A DNA stretch of 20,397 bases, taken from CAZRIT01 sp964600225 (lineage in GTDB: Bacteria; Bacillota; Clostridia; Christensenellales; CAG-138). Location of the stretch: NCBI GenBank assembly GCA_964600225.1, contig CAZRIT010000031.1, positions 1-20,397 of the forward strand. The letters run 5' to 3'. The notes under the pieces were generated by a model. That model was not told where the DNA came from. It ran no database searches and saw only the letters and a program-made list of their open reading frames with translations. Both the position numbers and the translations under genes were made by a program. Positions 14,547-20,397 of the stretch are shown here, in pieces. Numbering within the stretch: position 1 is the stretch's first letter; each line of letters begins with the position of its first letter.

Positions 14547-15239
14547 TTACGCCTTGCGCGGGTCGATGACCTTGGCCGCGTTTGCAAAGCGTCCATAGGT
14601 GCCGATGTTCTGCTCATAAGCCTCTTTGGGATCGACGCCCTTTTTGATGGCGTCCATCATCTTGCCGAGGCTGACAAATTGGTAGCCGATGATCTCGTCG
14701 TTTTCATCCAGCCCGATGCCCAGCACATACCCTTCCGCCATCTCCAGATAGCGGGGGCCCTTGACCTTGGTGCCGTACATGGTGCCAATCTGCGAGCGCA
14801 GGCCCTTGCCCAGATCCTCCAGCCCGCCGCCGACGGACAGGCCGTCCTCGGAGAACGCGCTTTGCGTGCGGCCGTAGACGATCTGTAAAAACAGCTCCCG
14901 CATGGCGGTGTTGATGGCGTCGCACACCAAATCGGTATTGAGGGCCTCCAGAATGGTTTTACCGGGCAGGATTTCCGCCGCCATGGCGGCCGAGTGCGTC
15001 ATGCCCGAGCAGCCGAGCGTTTCAATGAGCGCTTCCTCGATGACGCCGCCCTTGACGTTGAGCGTCAGCTTGCACGCGCCCTGCTGCGGCGCGCACCAGC
15101 CGATGCCGTGCGTAAAGCCGCTGATGTCGCCAATCTGCTTGGCCTTGATCCATTTTCCCTCCTCGGGGATGGGTGCGGGGTCATGCTGTGCGCCCTTTCT
15201 GACGCAAACCATTTCCTCCACGTCGCGGGAGTATTGCAT
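14547..15239 (-). CDS. NifU-like iron-sulfur scaffold family protein
   Basis: A 230-aa protein with a NifU/IscU-N-like core: LNVKGGVIEEALIETLGCSG followed by MTHSAAMAAEILPGKTILEA, and then DLVCDAINTAMREL. Cysteines 49, 56, 77 and 106 could serve as cluster or metal ligands, similar in layout to the three-cysteine IscU set (the GCSG cysteine is the clearest match). The C-terminal half (GGGLEDLGKGLRSQIGTMYG onward) is not part of classic IscU and is specific to this group. The start at 15239 has GGAGG about 10 nt upstream, and a good promoter lies at 15307-15335. It is first in a two-gene operon with the GGGtGRT gene. A role in Fe-S or other cluster handling is inferred from homology only. Confidence 0.82.
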   Translation of the reverse strand: MQYSRDVEEMVCVRKGAQHDPAPIPEEGKWIKAKQIGDISGFTHGIGWCAPQQGACKLTLNVKGGVIEEALIETLGCSGMTHSAAMAAEILPGKTILEALNTDLVCDAINTAMRELFLQIVYGRTQSAFSEDGLSVGGGLEDLGKGLRSQIGTMYGTKVKGPRYLEMAEGYVLGIGLDENDEIIGYQFVSLGKMMDAIKKGVDPKEAYEQNIGTYGRFANAAKVIDPRKA

Positions 15240-15306
15240 GTGTGGAACGCCTCCTTCATCTATCGGTTATCGATGCGGCAGCGCGCTGCCTATTTATTCA
15301 TAATAC

Positions 15307-15335
15307 AGTATAGCATCGGCCGCGGGCAAACGCAA
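15307..15335 (-). promoter_or_regulatory. Promoter of the NifU-like/GGGtGRT operon
   Basis: The minus-strand -35 box TTGCGT (15330-15335) and -10 box TATACT (15307-15312) have a 17-nt spacer. The start would fall near 15300, about 60 nt before the ATG at 15239. Confidence 0.65.
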
Positions 15336-15347
15336 GACGGCGCGCCG

Positions 15348-15377
15348 TTGCGGGGCAGGGCAGCGCCATGCTATAAT
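15348..15377 (+). promoter_or_regulatory. Promoter of rmuC
   Basis: A perfect -10 box TATAAT (15372-15377) with an 18-nt spacer to TTGCGG (15348-15353). It is divergent from the promoter at 15307-15335. The leader to the rmuC start at 15473 is about 90 nt. Confidence 0.65.
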
Positions 15378-15472
15378 GGATAAAGAAAATAGCGGGATAC
15401 CCGCTGCCATCGCGGCGCACAGCGCGCACGGATGCGGCATCGTATAACCGCTGCATCGGAGGTGCTTTTTTG

Positions 15473-16729
15473 ATGCTGATTGCAGCCGTCGTGCTGTCGG
15501 CCGCCGCGCTGGCTGCCGTGCTTGTGATGCTCGTTTTGCAGCAGCGGCAGGGCCGCAAAACCCTGAACGACCTGGAGGATATGCTCAACGAGTCGCAGTC
15601 GCTTTTGAGGCAGGAGTTGGCCAATACCGTGCAGAGCTCCGTCGGGTCGCTCGGGCGCATGGTGCTGGACAGTCAGCACGCCGCCGCCGCGCAGTCGGAG
15701 CAGCGGTTTGCCACGTTCGACAAGGGCAACGAGCAAAAGCTGGAGGCCATCCGCCAGACGGTGGAGCGGAGGCTGTTCCAAATCCAAAATGACAACAACC
15801 AGCGCCTCGATCAGATGCGCCAGATTGTCGATGAAAAGCTGCAAAAAACGCTGGAAACCAAGATGACCCAGTCGTTCCAACTGGTCAACGAGCGGTTGGA
15901 GCAGGTGTACAAGGGCCTGGGCGAGATGCAGACGCTCGCCACCGGCGTGGGCGACCTGAAAAAGGTGCTTTCCAACGTGAAAACCCGCGGCATCCTGGGC
16001 GAAATCCAGCTTGGCGCGATTTTGGAGGAGATTCTCTCTCCCGAGCAGTACGATACCAACGTGACCACCAAGCTCGGCAGCCGCGACCGGGTGGAGTATG
16101 CCGTCAAAATGCCCACCGAGGAGGGCGGGCATATCTATCTGCCCATCGATTCCAAGTTCCCGGGCGATCTGTACGGCAATTTGCAGGACGCTTACGAAAC
16201 GGGCTCGGCCGATGCGGTGAAGCTGGCCGTGGCGGCGCTGTCGACGCAGATTAAAAAGGAAGCCAAGGATATCCGCGACAAATATGTCGATCCGCCCAAC
16301 ACCACCGAGTTTGCCATCCTGTTTTTGCCGTTTGAGGGGCTGTACGCGGAGGCGGTCAACCGCGGCATGGTGGAGGAGCTGCAGCGCAGCTACCGCATCA
16401 ACATCGCAGGCCCGTCCACCATGGCGGCGCTGCTCAACAGCCTGCAGATGGGCTTTCGCACGTTTGCCATCCAAAAGCGCAGCGGCGAGGTGTGGCGCGT
16501 GCTCGGCGCGGTCAAGACGGAGTTTGAAAAGTTCGGCACGATCCTGCAATCGTCGCAAAAGCGCCTGTCGCAGGTCAACGACGAGCTGGATCAGCTCATT
16601 GGCACGCGCACCCGCCAAATCGTGCGTACACTGCGCTCGGTGGAACAGATGGACGAGCTGTCCGTCAAGCAGCTGCTGGGCGACGCGCCGCCGATGATGA
16701 TTGACGATGGCGACGGGGAGGATGCGTAA
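15473..16729 (+). CDS. rmuC: RmuC-family DNA recombination protein
   Basis: A 418-aa RmuC protein. An N-terminal membrane segment (about 2-21, LIAAVVLSAAALAAVLVMLV) is followed by a long coiled coil (about 25-160, rich in Gln, Glu and Arg heptads). The RmuC nuclease-like domain then shows VKTRGILGEIQLGAILEEIL, VEYAVKMP, YLPIDSKFPGDLY, EFAILFLPFEGLYAEAV, and a helical end with SLQMGFRTFAIQKRSGEVW. E. coli RmuC limits inversions at short inverted repeats. GGAGGTG lies 8 nt before the ATG at 15473; a TTG at 15470 is possible but closer to the site. It is transcribed alone. A weak hairpin just after the stop is not a convincing terminator. Confidence 0.93.
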   Translation: MLIAAVVLSAAALAAVLVMLVLQQRQGRKTLNDLEDMLNESQSLLRQELANTVQSSVGSLGRMVLDSQHAAAAQSEQRFATFDKGNEQKLEAIRQTVERRLFQIQNDNNQRLDQMRQIVDEKLQKTLETKMTQSFQLVNERLEQVYKGLGEMQTLATGVGDLKKVLSNVKTRGILGEIQLGAILEEILSPEQYDTNVTTKLGSRDRVEYAVKMPTEEGGHIYLPIDSKFPGDLYGNLQDAYETGSADAVKLAVAALSTQIKKEAKDIRDKYVDPPNTTEFAILFLPFEGLYAEAVNRGMVEELQRSYRINIAGPSTMAALLNSLQMGFRTFAIQKRSGEVWRVLGAVKTEFEKFGTILQSSQKRLSQVNDELDQLIGTRTRQIVRTLRSVEQMDELSVKQLLGDAPPMMIDDGDGEDA

Positions 16730-16935
16730 CGGGCGCGGCTTCCGCGCGTTATGCCGAGCAGCCTTTTTCTGCCATGCAGAGGCGCGGCTTCCCTCCCGCC
16801 ATTCCGAGGCGCTTTTGGGATTGTCATTCAGGGGAGCGCAGACTATTCCTGTCATTCTGCTCTGCGCCTGAGACCGCGCTATGCGCGGGGGCAGAGCACG
16901 CGATTGCGGCCGCAGTGAGGAGCGCAGCCTCTCCC

Positions 16936-16983
16936 TGTCATTCTGAGGAGCGAAGCGACGAAGAATCCGCCCCGCGGCAGCGG
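16936..16983 (+). repeat. TGTCATTC...GAAGAATCC repeat, copy 1 of a perfect 48-nt pair
   Basis: Begins TGTCATTCTGAGGAGCGAAG and ends CCGCGGCAGCGG. Identical over 48 nt to 17085-17132; the preceding 13 nt are also alike with one mismatch. ATTCT and AGAAT at the ends of the core are complementary, so each unit can fold. Confidence 0.92.
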
Positions 16984-17021
16984 ACACATAACGAGGGACA
17001 ATTGTTCCCTGCGGGAACAAA

Positions 17022-17050
17022 GATCCTTCGCCTTCGGCTCAGGATGACAC
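17022..17050 (-). repeat. Diverged inverted copy of the TGTCATTC repeat
   Basis: Read on the minus strand it is GTGTCATCCTGAGCCGAAGG followed by CGAAGGATC, a variant in which ATTCT/AGAAT has changed to ATCCT/AGGAT. The two changes compensate and keep the pairing. Confidence 0.75.
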
Positions 17051-17084
17051 GGATGTTGTCATTCCGAGGAACGCAGCTTCTCCC

Positions 17085-17132
17085 TGTCATTCTGAGGAGC
17101 GAAGCGACGAAGAATCCGCCCCGCGGCAGCGG
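17085..17132 (+). repeat. TGTCATTC...GAAGAATCC repeat, copy 2 of the perfect pair
   Basis: Identical to 16936-16983. A partial unit (TGTCATTCCGAGGAACGCAG, 17056-17075) stands directly before it, and the same order of partial then full unit is seen upstream of copy 1. Confidence 0.92.
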
Positions 17133-17255
17133 CGTCGATGCGGAATGACGGCAAGGCACATTGCCGCCCGAAGGAGCGGCCATGCATTCGACTATGCTGC
17201 GCTGCGCCTAAACCCGCGCGATCGGAACCCAACGGATGTTATTTTGCGTTTTCAC

Positions 17256-17284
17256 TTGACAATGCCCGTGTGGAACGCTAAAAT
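17256..17284 (+). promoter_or_regulatory. Promoter of the tRNA-Arg gene
   Basis: Consensus -35 box TTGACA (17256-17261) and -10 box TAAAAT (17279-17284) with a 17-nt spacer; the mature tRNA begins 16 nt after the -10 box. It is one of the strongest-looking promoters in the window. Confidence 0.85.
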
Positions 17285-17299
17285 ACAAGTTGCTCACAA

Positions 17300-17376
17300 G
17301 CGCCCTTGGCTCAGCTGGATAGAGCGTTTGGCTACGGACCAGAAGGTCGGGGGTTCGAATCCCTCAGGGCGCGCCA
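17300..17376 (+). tRNA. tRNA-Arg (anticodon ACG)
   Basis: A 77-nt cloverleaf with encoded CCA. The acceptor stem GCGCCCT/AGGGCGC pairs fully, and the D stem is GCTC/GAGC. The anticodon stem TTTGG/CCAGA encloses the loop CTACGGA with anticodon ACG at 17334-17336. The variable loop is short, and the T arm GGGGG-TTCGAAT-CCCTC has one G-U pair. The ACG anticodon is normally deaminated to ICG by TadA and reads CGU, CGC and CGA, fitting the Arg-codon use of this G+C-rich genome. Confidence 0.97.
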
Positions 17377-17413
17377 AACAAAAAAGGTCATCGTAAGATG
17401 ACCTTTTTTGTTT
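17377..17413 (+). terminator. Rho-independent terminator after tRNA-Arg
   Basis: AACAAAAAAGGTCATC (17377-17392) pairs with GATGACCTTTTTTGTT (17397-17412) around a GTAA loop. The T-rich 3' arm provides the U tract. It starts directly after the CCA end. Confidence 0.93.
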
Positions 17414-17445
17414 GGCATTCTGAAAGGATTCGAAGCCCCGTAAAG

Positions 17446-17469
17446 AAAACGATCCTGTGGATCGTTTTT
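17446..17469 (+). terminator. Second terminator-like hairpin downstream of the tRNA
   Basis: AAAACGATCC (17446-17455) pairs perfectly with GGATCGTTTT (17459-17468) around a TGT loop, with one more T after it. It may be a back-up terminator or part of a small repeat unit that ends at 17553. Confidence 0.6.
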
Positions 17470-17539
17470 AGGGGCCGGGGAGCGAAAGGAGCGGCGGCGC
17501 GCGCAGTGCGGAGCACAAGCAAGCAGCGGATTGAGCGGA

Positions 17540-17553
17540 GAATCCCTCAGGGC
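17540..17553 (+). repeat. 14-nt duplication of the tRNA-Arg 3' end
   Basis: GAATCCCTCAGGGC is identical to 17357-17370 (T loop, T stem and start of the acceptor arm of the tRNA), 183 nt downstream. The segment between (about 17414-17539) is purine-rich and contains no gene. The layout resembles an attachment-site duplication or a short tRNA-linked repeat. Confidence 0.7.
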
Positions 17554-17571
17554 ACATCGAGAGGATCGTAT

Positions 17572-17590
17572 ACAGCCTCATAGAGGCTGT
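17572..17590 (+). promoter_or_regulatory. Hairpin upstream of the VOC gene
   Basis: ACAGCCTC (17572-17579) pairs perfectly with GAGGCTGT (17583-17590) around ATA. There is no T run, so it is not a clear terminator. It ends 25 nt before the VOC gene start and might affect its leader. Confidence 0.45.
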
Positions 17591-17615
17591 CCCACAATCG
17601 TTTCCGCATAGCGAC

Positions 17616-18041
17616 ATGCGAACGGGCATCGGACTATATGTAAAAGACAGCGCTGCGGCCGTCGGGCTCTATCGGGAGGCTTTTGGGCTGGAGCTGGGGT
17701 ATCATGTGCAAAACCCCGACGGCAGCTTCTATCATGCGGAGCTTTGCCGCGGCGGCGAGGAGATTTTCGATGTCATCGAATCGCCGCACGCAAACCCGCA
17801 GGACAATATTGTGCAAGTGAATATGATTCTGGATGGCGAAGCCGAGGTGCAAAAGGCCTTTGACCTGCTCAGCGTCGGGGGCGCGGTCGACATGCCCGTC
17901 GGGCCGTTGCCGTGGAGCCCCTGCGCCGCCGTGCTCAAGGACCGCTTTGGCGTGTGGTGGTACATCTCGGCGCCGCAGCACTACCCCGACGCGGATTTCG
18001 ATCCTTTCGCGTCGCTGGACACGGGCATGGGGAAAGCCTGA
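17616..18041 (+). CDS. VOC family protein (glyoxalase/PhnB-like)
   Basis: A 141-aa single-module protein of the vicinal oxygen chelate fold. The first beta-alpha-beta-beta-beta unit is IGLYVKDSAAAVGLYREAFG through FYHAELCRGGEEIF. The second begins VQVNMILDGEAEVQKAFDLL and ends PWSPCAAVLKDRFGVWWYIS, the typical PhnB-like close. A Glu at EEIF is a possible metal ligand, but the His ligand expected in true glyoxalase I is not obvious. Length is normal. The ribosome site is weak, with no GGAGG before the ATG. It lies downstream of the tRNA region and 42 nt before a small membrane protein gene. The substrate is unknown; proteins of this kind include resistance and isomerase functions. Confidence 0.82.
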   Translation: MRTGIGLYVKDSAAAVGLYREAFGLELGYHVQNPDGSFYHAELCRGGEEIFDVIESPHANPQDNIVQVNMILDGEAEVQKAFDLLSVGGAVDMPVGPLPWSPCAAVLKDRFGVWWYISAPQHYPDADFDPFASLDTGMGKA

Positions 18042-18083
18042 CGGCGCACGGAACCGTCGAACGGACGCGGGAGGGAGTAACGC

Positions 18084-18287
18084 ATGGCTTTCGGGATACT
18101 TGTGGCGCTTGGCATGATTGTATCGACGGGCGGTATCCTTGCAGGATCACGACGCAAGAATCGGAAGACGGTGGTTGCGTCTGCAATCTGCCTTGCCGTC
18201 GCTTTGCTGACCGTAATCGCTTTGGCATTGGCCGTTCACCTTGACCCAATGAACAACCCCGCAAATTGGCAGAATCGCACCGCATAA
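18084..18287 (+). CDS. Small two-helix membrane protein, unknown function
   Basis: A 67-aa protein with two hydrophobic segments (about 2-21, AFGILVALGMIVSTGGILAG, and 31-51, VASAICLAVALLTVIALALA) joined by a strongly basic loop SRRKNRKT. The tail ends DPMNNPANWQNRTA. The basic loop predicts that both ends face outward. GGGAGGGAG stands about 7 nt before the ATG, a much better ribosome site than that of the preceding VOC gene, which supports it as real. I do not recognise a family. It may share a transcript with the VOC gene 42 nt upstream. Confidence 0.65.
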   Translation: MAFGILVALGMIVSTGGILAGSRRKNRKTVVASAICLAVALLTVIALALAVHLDPMNNPANWQNRTA

Positions 18288-18332
18288 CGGGAGGATTGGC
18301 ACGGTATGCGGGCAGCCGCCTCGGCCACGGGC

Positions 18333-18467
18333 CTATCGTTTCCGCAGCACGATCTTGATGAAGTTGAGGTACTTGCCGCCGCCCGCCTCCATGGCCTTGC
18401 GGTCGCCCACGGCGTATGCGTTATCCTGTTTGAGCCAGTCCGCCCAAACCTCCTCGTTGCTTTCCAT
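18333..18467 (-). pseudogene. C-terminal remnant, probably of a SAM-dependent methyltransferase
   Basis: On the minus strand about 44 codons read MESNEEVWADWLKQDNAYAV then GDRKAMEAGGGKYLNFIKIV and LRKR before the stop at 18333-18335. This looks like the tail of small class I methyltransferases that end in a ...YAIGDRKAMEAG.GKYLN... pattern; the identification is from memory and moderate. The upstream part of the gene is missing. At about 18461-18468 the sequence changes abruptly to the plus-strand GGDEF domain. This is either a genuine deletion or a chimeric assembly join. Confidence 0.5.
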
Positions 18468-20397
18468 CAACGATCAGTACGGCACGAGTATGGGCGACGA
18501 GGTGCTCAAGCATGTGGCGCGCTGCATCGACAGGTTCATTACGCCGCTGGGCGGCATCTGCTGCCGTGTCACGGCGGATAACTTTGCCGTGCTGTATCCG
18601 AGCGCGCTCATGGACACGGAGATGCTCAGGCAAAACCACAGGGATACCACCGCACCTGCGTGCCTCAGCCGCCCCATCAGCATCCGCATCGGCCGCTATA
18701 TCGTCGCCGACAAAACGCTTTCGGCCAGCGCCATGTACGACCGAGCCACGCTGGCGGAGGTTTCGGTGCGGGGCAGGTACGATGTGTACATCGCCCGCTA
18801 CGACGAGAGCATGCGCACCGAGATTCTGCGCGAGCAGGAGGTTGTCAACGAGATGAACGGCGCGCTGGCGGGCGGGCAGTTCGAGGTTTGGTTCCAGCCG
18901 CAGTTCAACCACTCCTCGGGCGCGTTGATTGGCGCGGAGAGGCTGGTGCGCTGGCGGCATCCGAAAAAGGGGCTCATCGCGCCGAGCGAGTTCATTCCGA
19001 TCTTTGAGCGCAACGGCTTCATCTACGAGCTGGATAAATATGTATGGGAGCAGGCATGCGCGTACATCCGCAAATGGCTGGACGAGGGGCGCGCGCCGCT
19101 GCCTGTTTCGGTCAACGTATCCCGATACGATCTGTTCCGCACGGATCTGATCGAGATCATTGCCGAGATGGCAAAAAAGTACGAGATCCCCGCCGACCTG
19201 CTGCGGTTTGAAATTACGGAATCGGCCTTTGCCGAATCGCCCGAGCAGATCATCGACGTGGTGGAAAGCCTCATCCGCAAGGGCTTTGCCGTGGAGATTG
19301 ACGATTTTGGCAGCGGCTATTCCTCGCTCAACACCCTCAAGGATGTGCCCGCGGATATCCTCAAGCTGGACATGCGGTTTTTGGAGAGCGGGCGCAACTC
19401 CGAGCGCGGCGGCAATATCCTCGAATCCGTCGTGCGCATGGCCAAGTGGCTGGGCATGCCCGTCATTGCCGAAGGCGTGGAGACGATCGAGCAGGCGGAC
19501 TACCTCAAGTCCATCGGCTGCTACTATATCCAGGGCTACCTGTATGCGCGGCCCATGCCCGCAAGCGATTACGAGGCGTTTGTGGTGCGCTTTTGCAGGG
19601 AAAAGGAAATGATCACGCTTTCGACCGTGCAAACCCTTGACAACAACACCTTCTGGGACCCAGGCTCCATGGAGACGCTGATATTCAACAGCTATGTGGG
19701 CGGGGCCTGTATATTCGAGTATCACAACGGCAAGCCGGAGCTATTGCGCATCAACGATACCTACGCTGCCGAGCTTGGCGGCAATCTGACGGCGGAGGAA
19801 GCGCACGCGCTGGATCTCGGGCAATACCTGGACGAGCAGAACCGCGCCTGCCTGATGGACAACATCCGCCAAGCCATCCAAACGGGCAAGGAATCCGCGT
19901 GCGAGGTGGTGCTTGTCGGCCTCAACGGCGCCGAAAAGCGTACCTATATCCGCGCAACCGTGCGCGTGATTGCATCGGCAGGTTCCCGATATCTGTTATA
20001 CTGTTCCATATTCAACATGACGGAGCTCAGAGAGACCGAGCGCAAGGAGCGCGAGGCGACCAAGCAGCTATTGACCATGATGGACGATACGCCCGGCGGC
20101 TTTTGCAGGATCGAGCTTCATCCCGAGGGGCCGCCCGCCATCCTCTATGCCAACGATGGCTTTTGCGAGCTGCTGGGCATGACGCGCGCTGAGGTCATGC
20201 AAGCGTATGGCAAGGATGCGTGGGGCTGCGTGCATCCCGACGATTCGGATTTGGCGGCGGCCTCCCGCAAAATGGCCTTTGACGGCGGGCGGTTTACCGC
20301 CCGGTGCAGGCTGCGCCGCGGCGACGAAGCGTACGTTGCGGTCATGGTGTTCGGGCGCTTTGCGGAAACGGACGCAGGGGAACTGTACCTCAACGCC
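18466..20397 (+). CDS. GGDEF(degenerate)-EAL-PAS signalling protein, truncated at both ends
   Basis: An open frame of 644 codons without a proper start that runs off the right edge. It opens inside a GGDEF domain (INDQYGTSMGDEVLKHVARC). The GGDEF loop itself is CRVTADNFAVLY, so cyclase activity should be absent. The EAL domain (about residues 135-385) reads FEVWFQPQF, AERLVRWRHP (EAL written as ERL), VSVNVSRYD, FEITESAF, EIDDFGSGYSSLNTLK, LKLDMRFL, IAEGVET and YIQGYLYARPM. The metal-binding Glu, Asn, Glu, Asp-Asp, Lys and Glu positions appear kept, so it may be an active c-di-GMP phosphodiesterase. Two PAS-like regions follow (about 400-525 and 545 to the edge). An internal ATG (18490) exists but would start inside the fold. 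The missing N-terminus matches the abrupt junction at about 18465. Confidence 0.85.
   Translation, partial: MNDQYGTSMGDEVLKHVARCIDRFITPLGGICCRVTADNFAVLYPSALMDTEMLRQNHRDTTAPACLSRPISIRIGRYIVADKTLSASAMYDRATLAEVSVRGRYDVYIARYDESMRTEILREQEVVNEMNGALAGGQFEVWFQPQFNHSSGALIGAERLVRWRHPKKGLIAPSEFIPIFERNGFIYELDKYVWEQACAYIRKWLDEGRAPLPVSVNVSRYDLFRTDLIEIIAEMAKKYEIPADLLRFEITESAFAESPEQIIDVVESLIRKGFAVEIDDFGSGYSSLNTLKDVPADILKLDMRFLESGRNSERGGNILESVVRMAKWLGMPVIAEGVETIEQADYLKSIGCYYIQGYLYARPMPASDYEAFVVRFCREKEMITLSTVQTLDNNTFWDPGSMETLIFNSYVGGACIFEYHNGKPELLRINDTYAAELGGNLTAEEAHALDLGQYLDEQNRACLMDNIRQAIQTGKESACEVVLVGLNGAEKRTYIRATVRVIASAGSRYLLYCSIFNMTELRETERKEREATKQLLTMMDDTPGGFCRIELHPEGPPAILYANDGFCELLGMTRAEVMQAYGKDAWGCVHPDDSDLAAASRKMAFDGGRFTARCRLRRGDEAYVAVMVFGRFAETDAGELYLNA

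Larger units (their letters stand above)
16730..17255. other. Non-coding interval with clustered palindromic repeats
   Basis: About 525 nt between rmuC and the tRNA promoter hold no credible gene. The short open frames here have low-complexity Arg/Ser/Pro-rich translations produced by the repeats. It contains whole or partial TGTCATTC units starting near 16820, 16854, 16936, 17022 (inverted), 17056 and 17085, and a small perfect inverted repeat GTTCCC/GGGAAC (17004-17018). Confidence 0.75.

Noticed and set aside
15371..17020. 549-codon minus-strand open frame, the longest closed frame in the window
   Set aside because: It is antisense to rmuC and extends through the repeat cluster; composition is Leu/His/Arg/Gln-rich without domains. 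The plus strand encodes a textbook RmuC.
16813..17132. CRISPR array
   Set aside because: The repeats are unevenly spaced, vary in length and orientation, have no unique spacers of constant size, and no cas gene is near.
17300..17553. Prophage or integrative element in tRNA-Arg
   Set aside because: There is a 14-nt duplication but only about 180 nt between copies, and no integrase, so nothing larger is integrated here.
17145..17583. Two short plus-strand frames over and after the tRNA (83 and 61 codons)
   Set aside because: The first runs through the tRNA gene and the second through its terminator and a purine-rich non-coding stretch; neither has a ribosome site.
17560..17610. Insertion-sequence end suggested by GAGGCTGTCCCA next to a hairpin
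   Set aside because: No transposase, no matching opposite inverted repeat and no target duplication were found.
18421..19725. 434-codon minus-strand open frame
   Set aside because: Antisense to the GGDEF-EAL protein, whose conserved motifs are unmistakable; no start context or domain on the minus strand.

Overview
The window is G+C-rich DNA (roughly 60% by eye) with strong GGAGG-type ribosome sites. It has tightly packed same-strand operons, an ECF-type S component, an NlpC/P60 wall hydrolase, a DeoR regulator and a GGGtGRT/NifU-like pair. Together these point to a Gram-positive anaerobe of the Bacillota (Clostridia-like). A run of 10 Ns and two chimera-like junctions suggest a draft or metagenome-derived assembly. 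The taxonomy is inference.

Positions 1-7799 (minus strand) form one long catabolic operon behind a good promoter at 7770-7799. In order of transcription it encodes a PdxA-family dehydrogenase, an MBL-fold hydrolase, a complete TRAP transporter (DctP lipoprotein, DctQ, DctM), an SDR oxidoreductase, an SGNH/GDSL esterase, a one-cysteine Asp/Glu racemase-like protein, and the N-terminus of a type II (archaeal-type) GAPDH-like enzyme cut by the window edge. A DeoR-family regulator (8216-8980) is transcribed divergently and is the obvious local controller. The cluster looks like an uptake and degradation route for a sugar acid, possibly supplied as a lactone or ester. The usual four-carbon acid sugar kinase is not seen here. 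The intergenic region holds an N gap and a CheB fragment between 28-nt direct repeats, most likely an assembly artefact.

Positions 9007-11564: a bidirectional terminator separates deoR from a convergent KDPG-aldolase/VOC fusion whose Schiff-base lysine is replaced by arginine. Upstream of it lies a cell-wall hydrolase (membrane anchor, two peptidoglycan-binding domains, NlpC/P60) with its own promoter and terminator.

Positions 11730-13458 (minus strand): a small operon of an ECF S component, a 103-aa stand-alone transketolase C-terminal-like protein, and cysteine synthase. The last two are coupled by an ATGA overlap. Positions 13541-15239 carry a NifU-like protein and a GGGtGRT protein in one operon, divergent from rmuC (15473-16729, plus).

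Positions 16730-17620: a non-coding stretch with several copies of a palindromic TGTCATTC...GAAGAATCC repeat, then a well-formed tRNA-Arg(ACG) with promoter and terminator. About 180 nt further on, 14 nt of the tRNA 3' end are repeated. After that come a VOC protein, a two-helix membrane peptide, a remnant of what looks like a methyltransferase on the minus strand, and a GGDEF(degenerate)-EAL-PAS signalling protein. That last gene lacks its N-terminus at an abrupt junction near 18465 and runs off the right edge.
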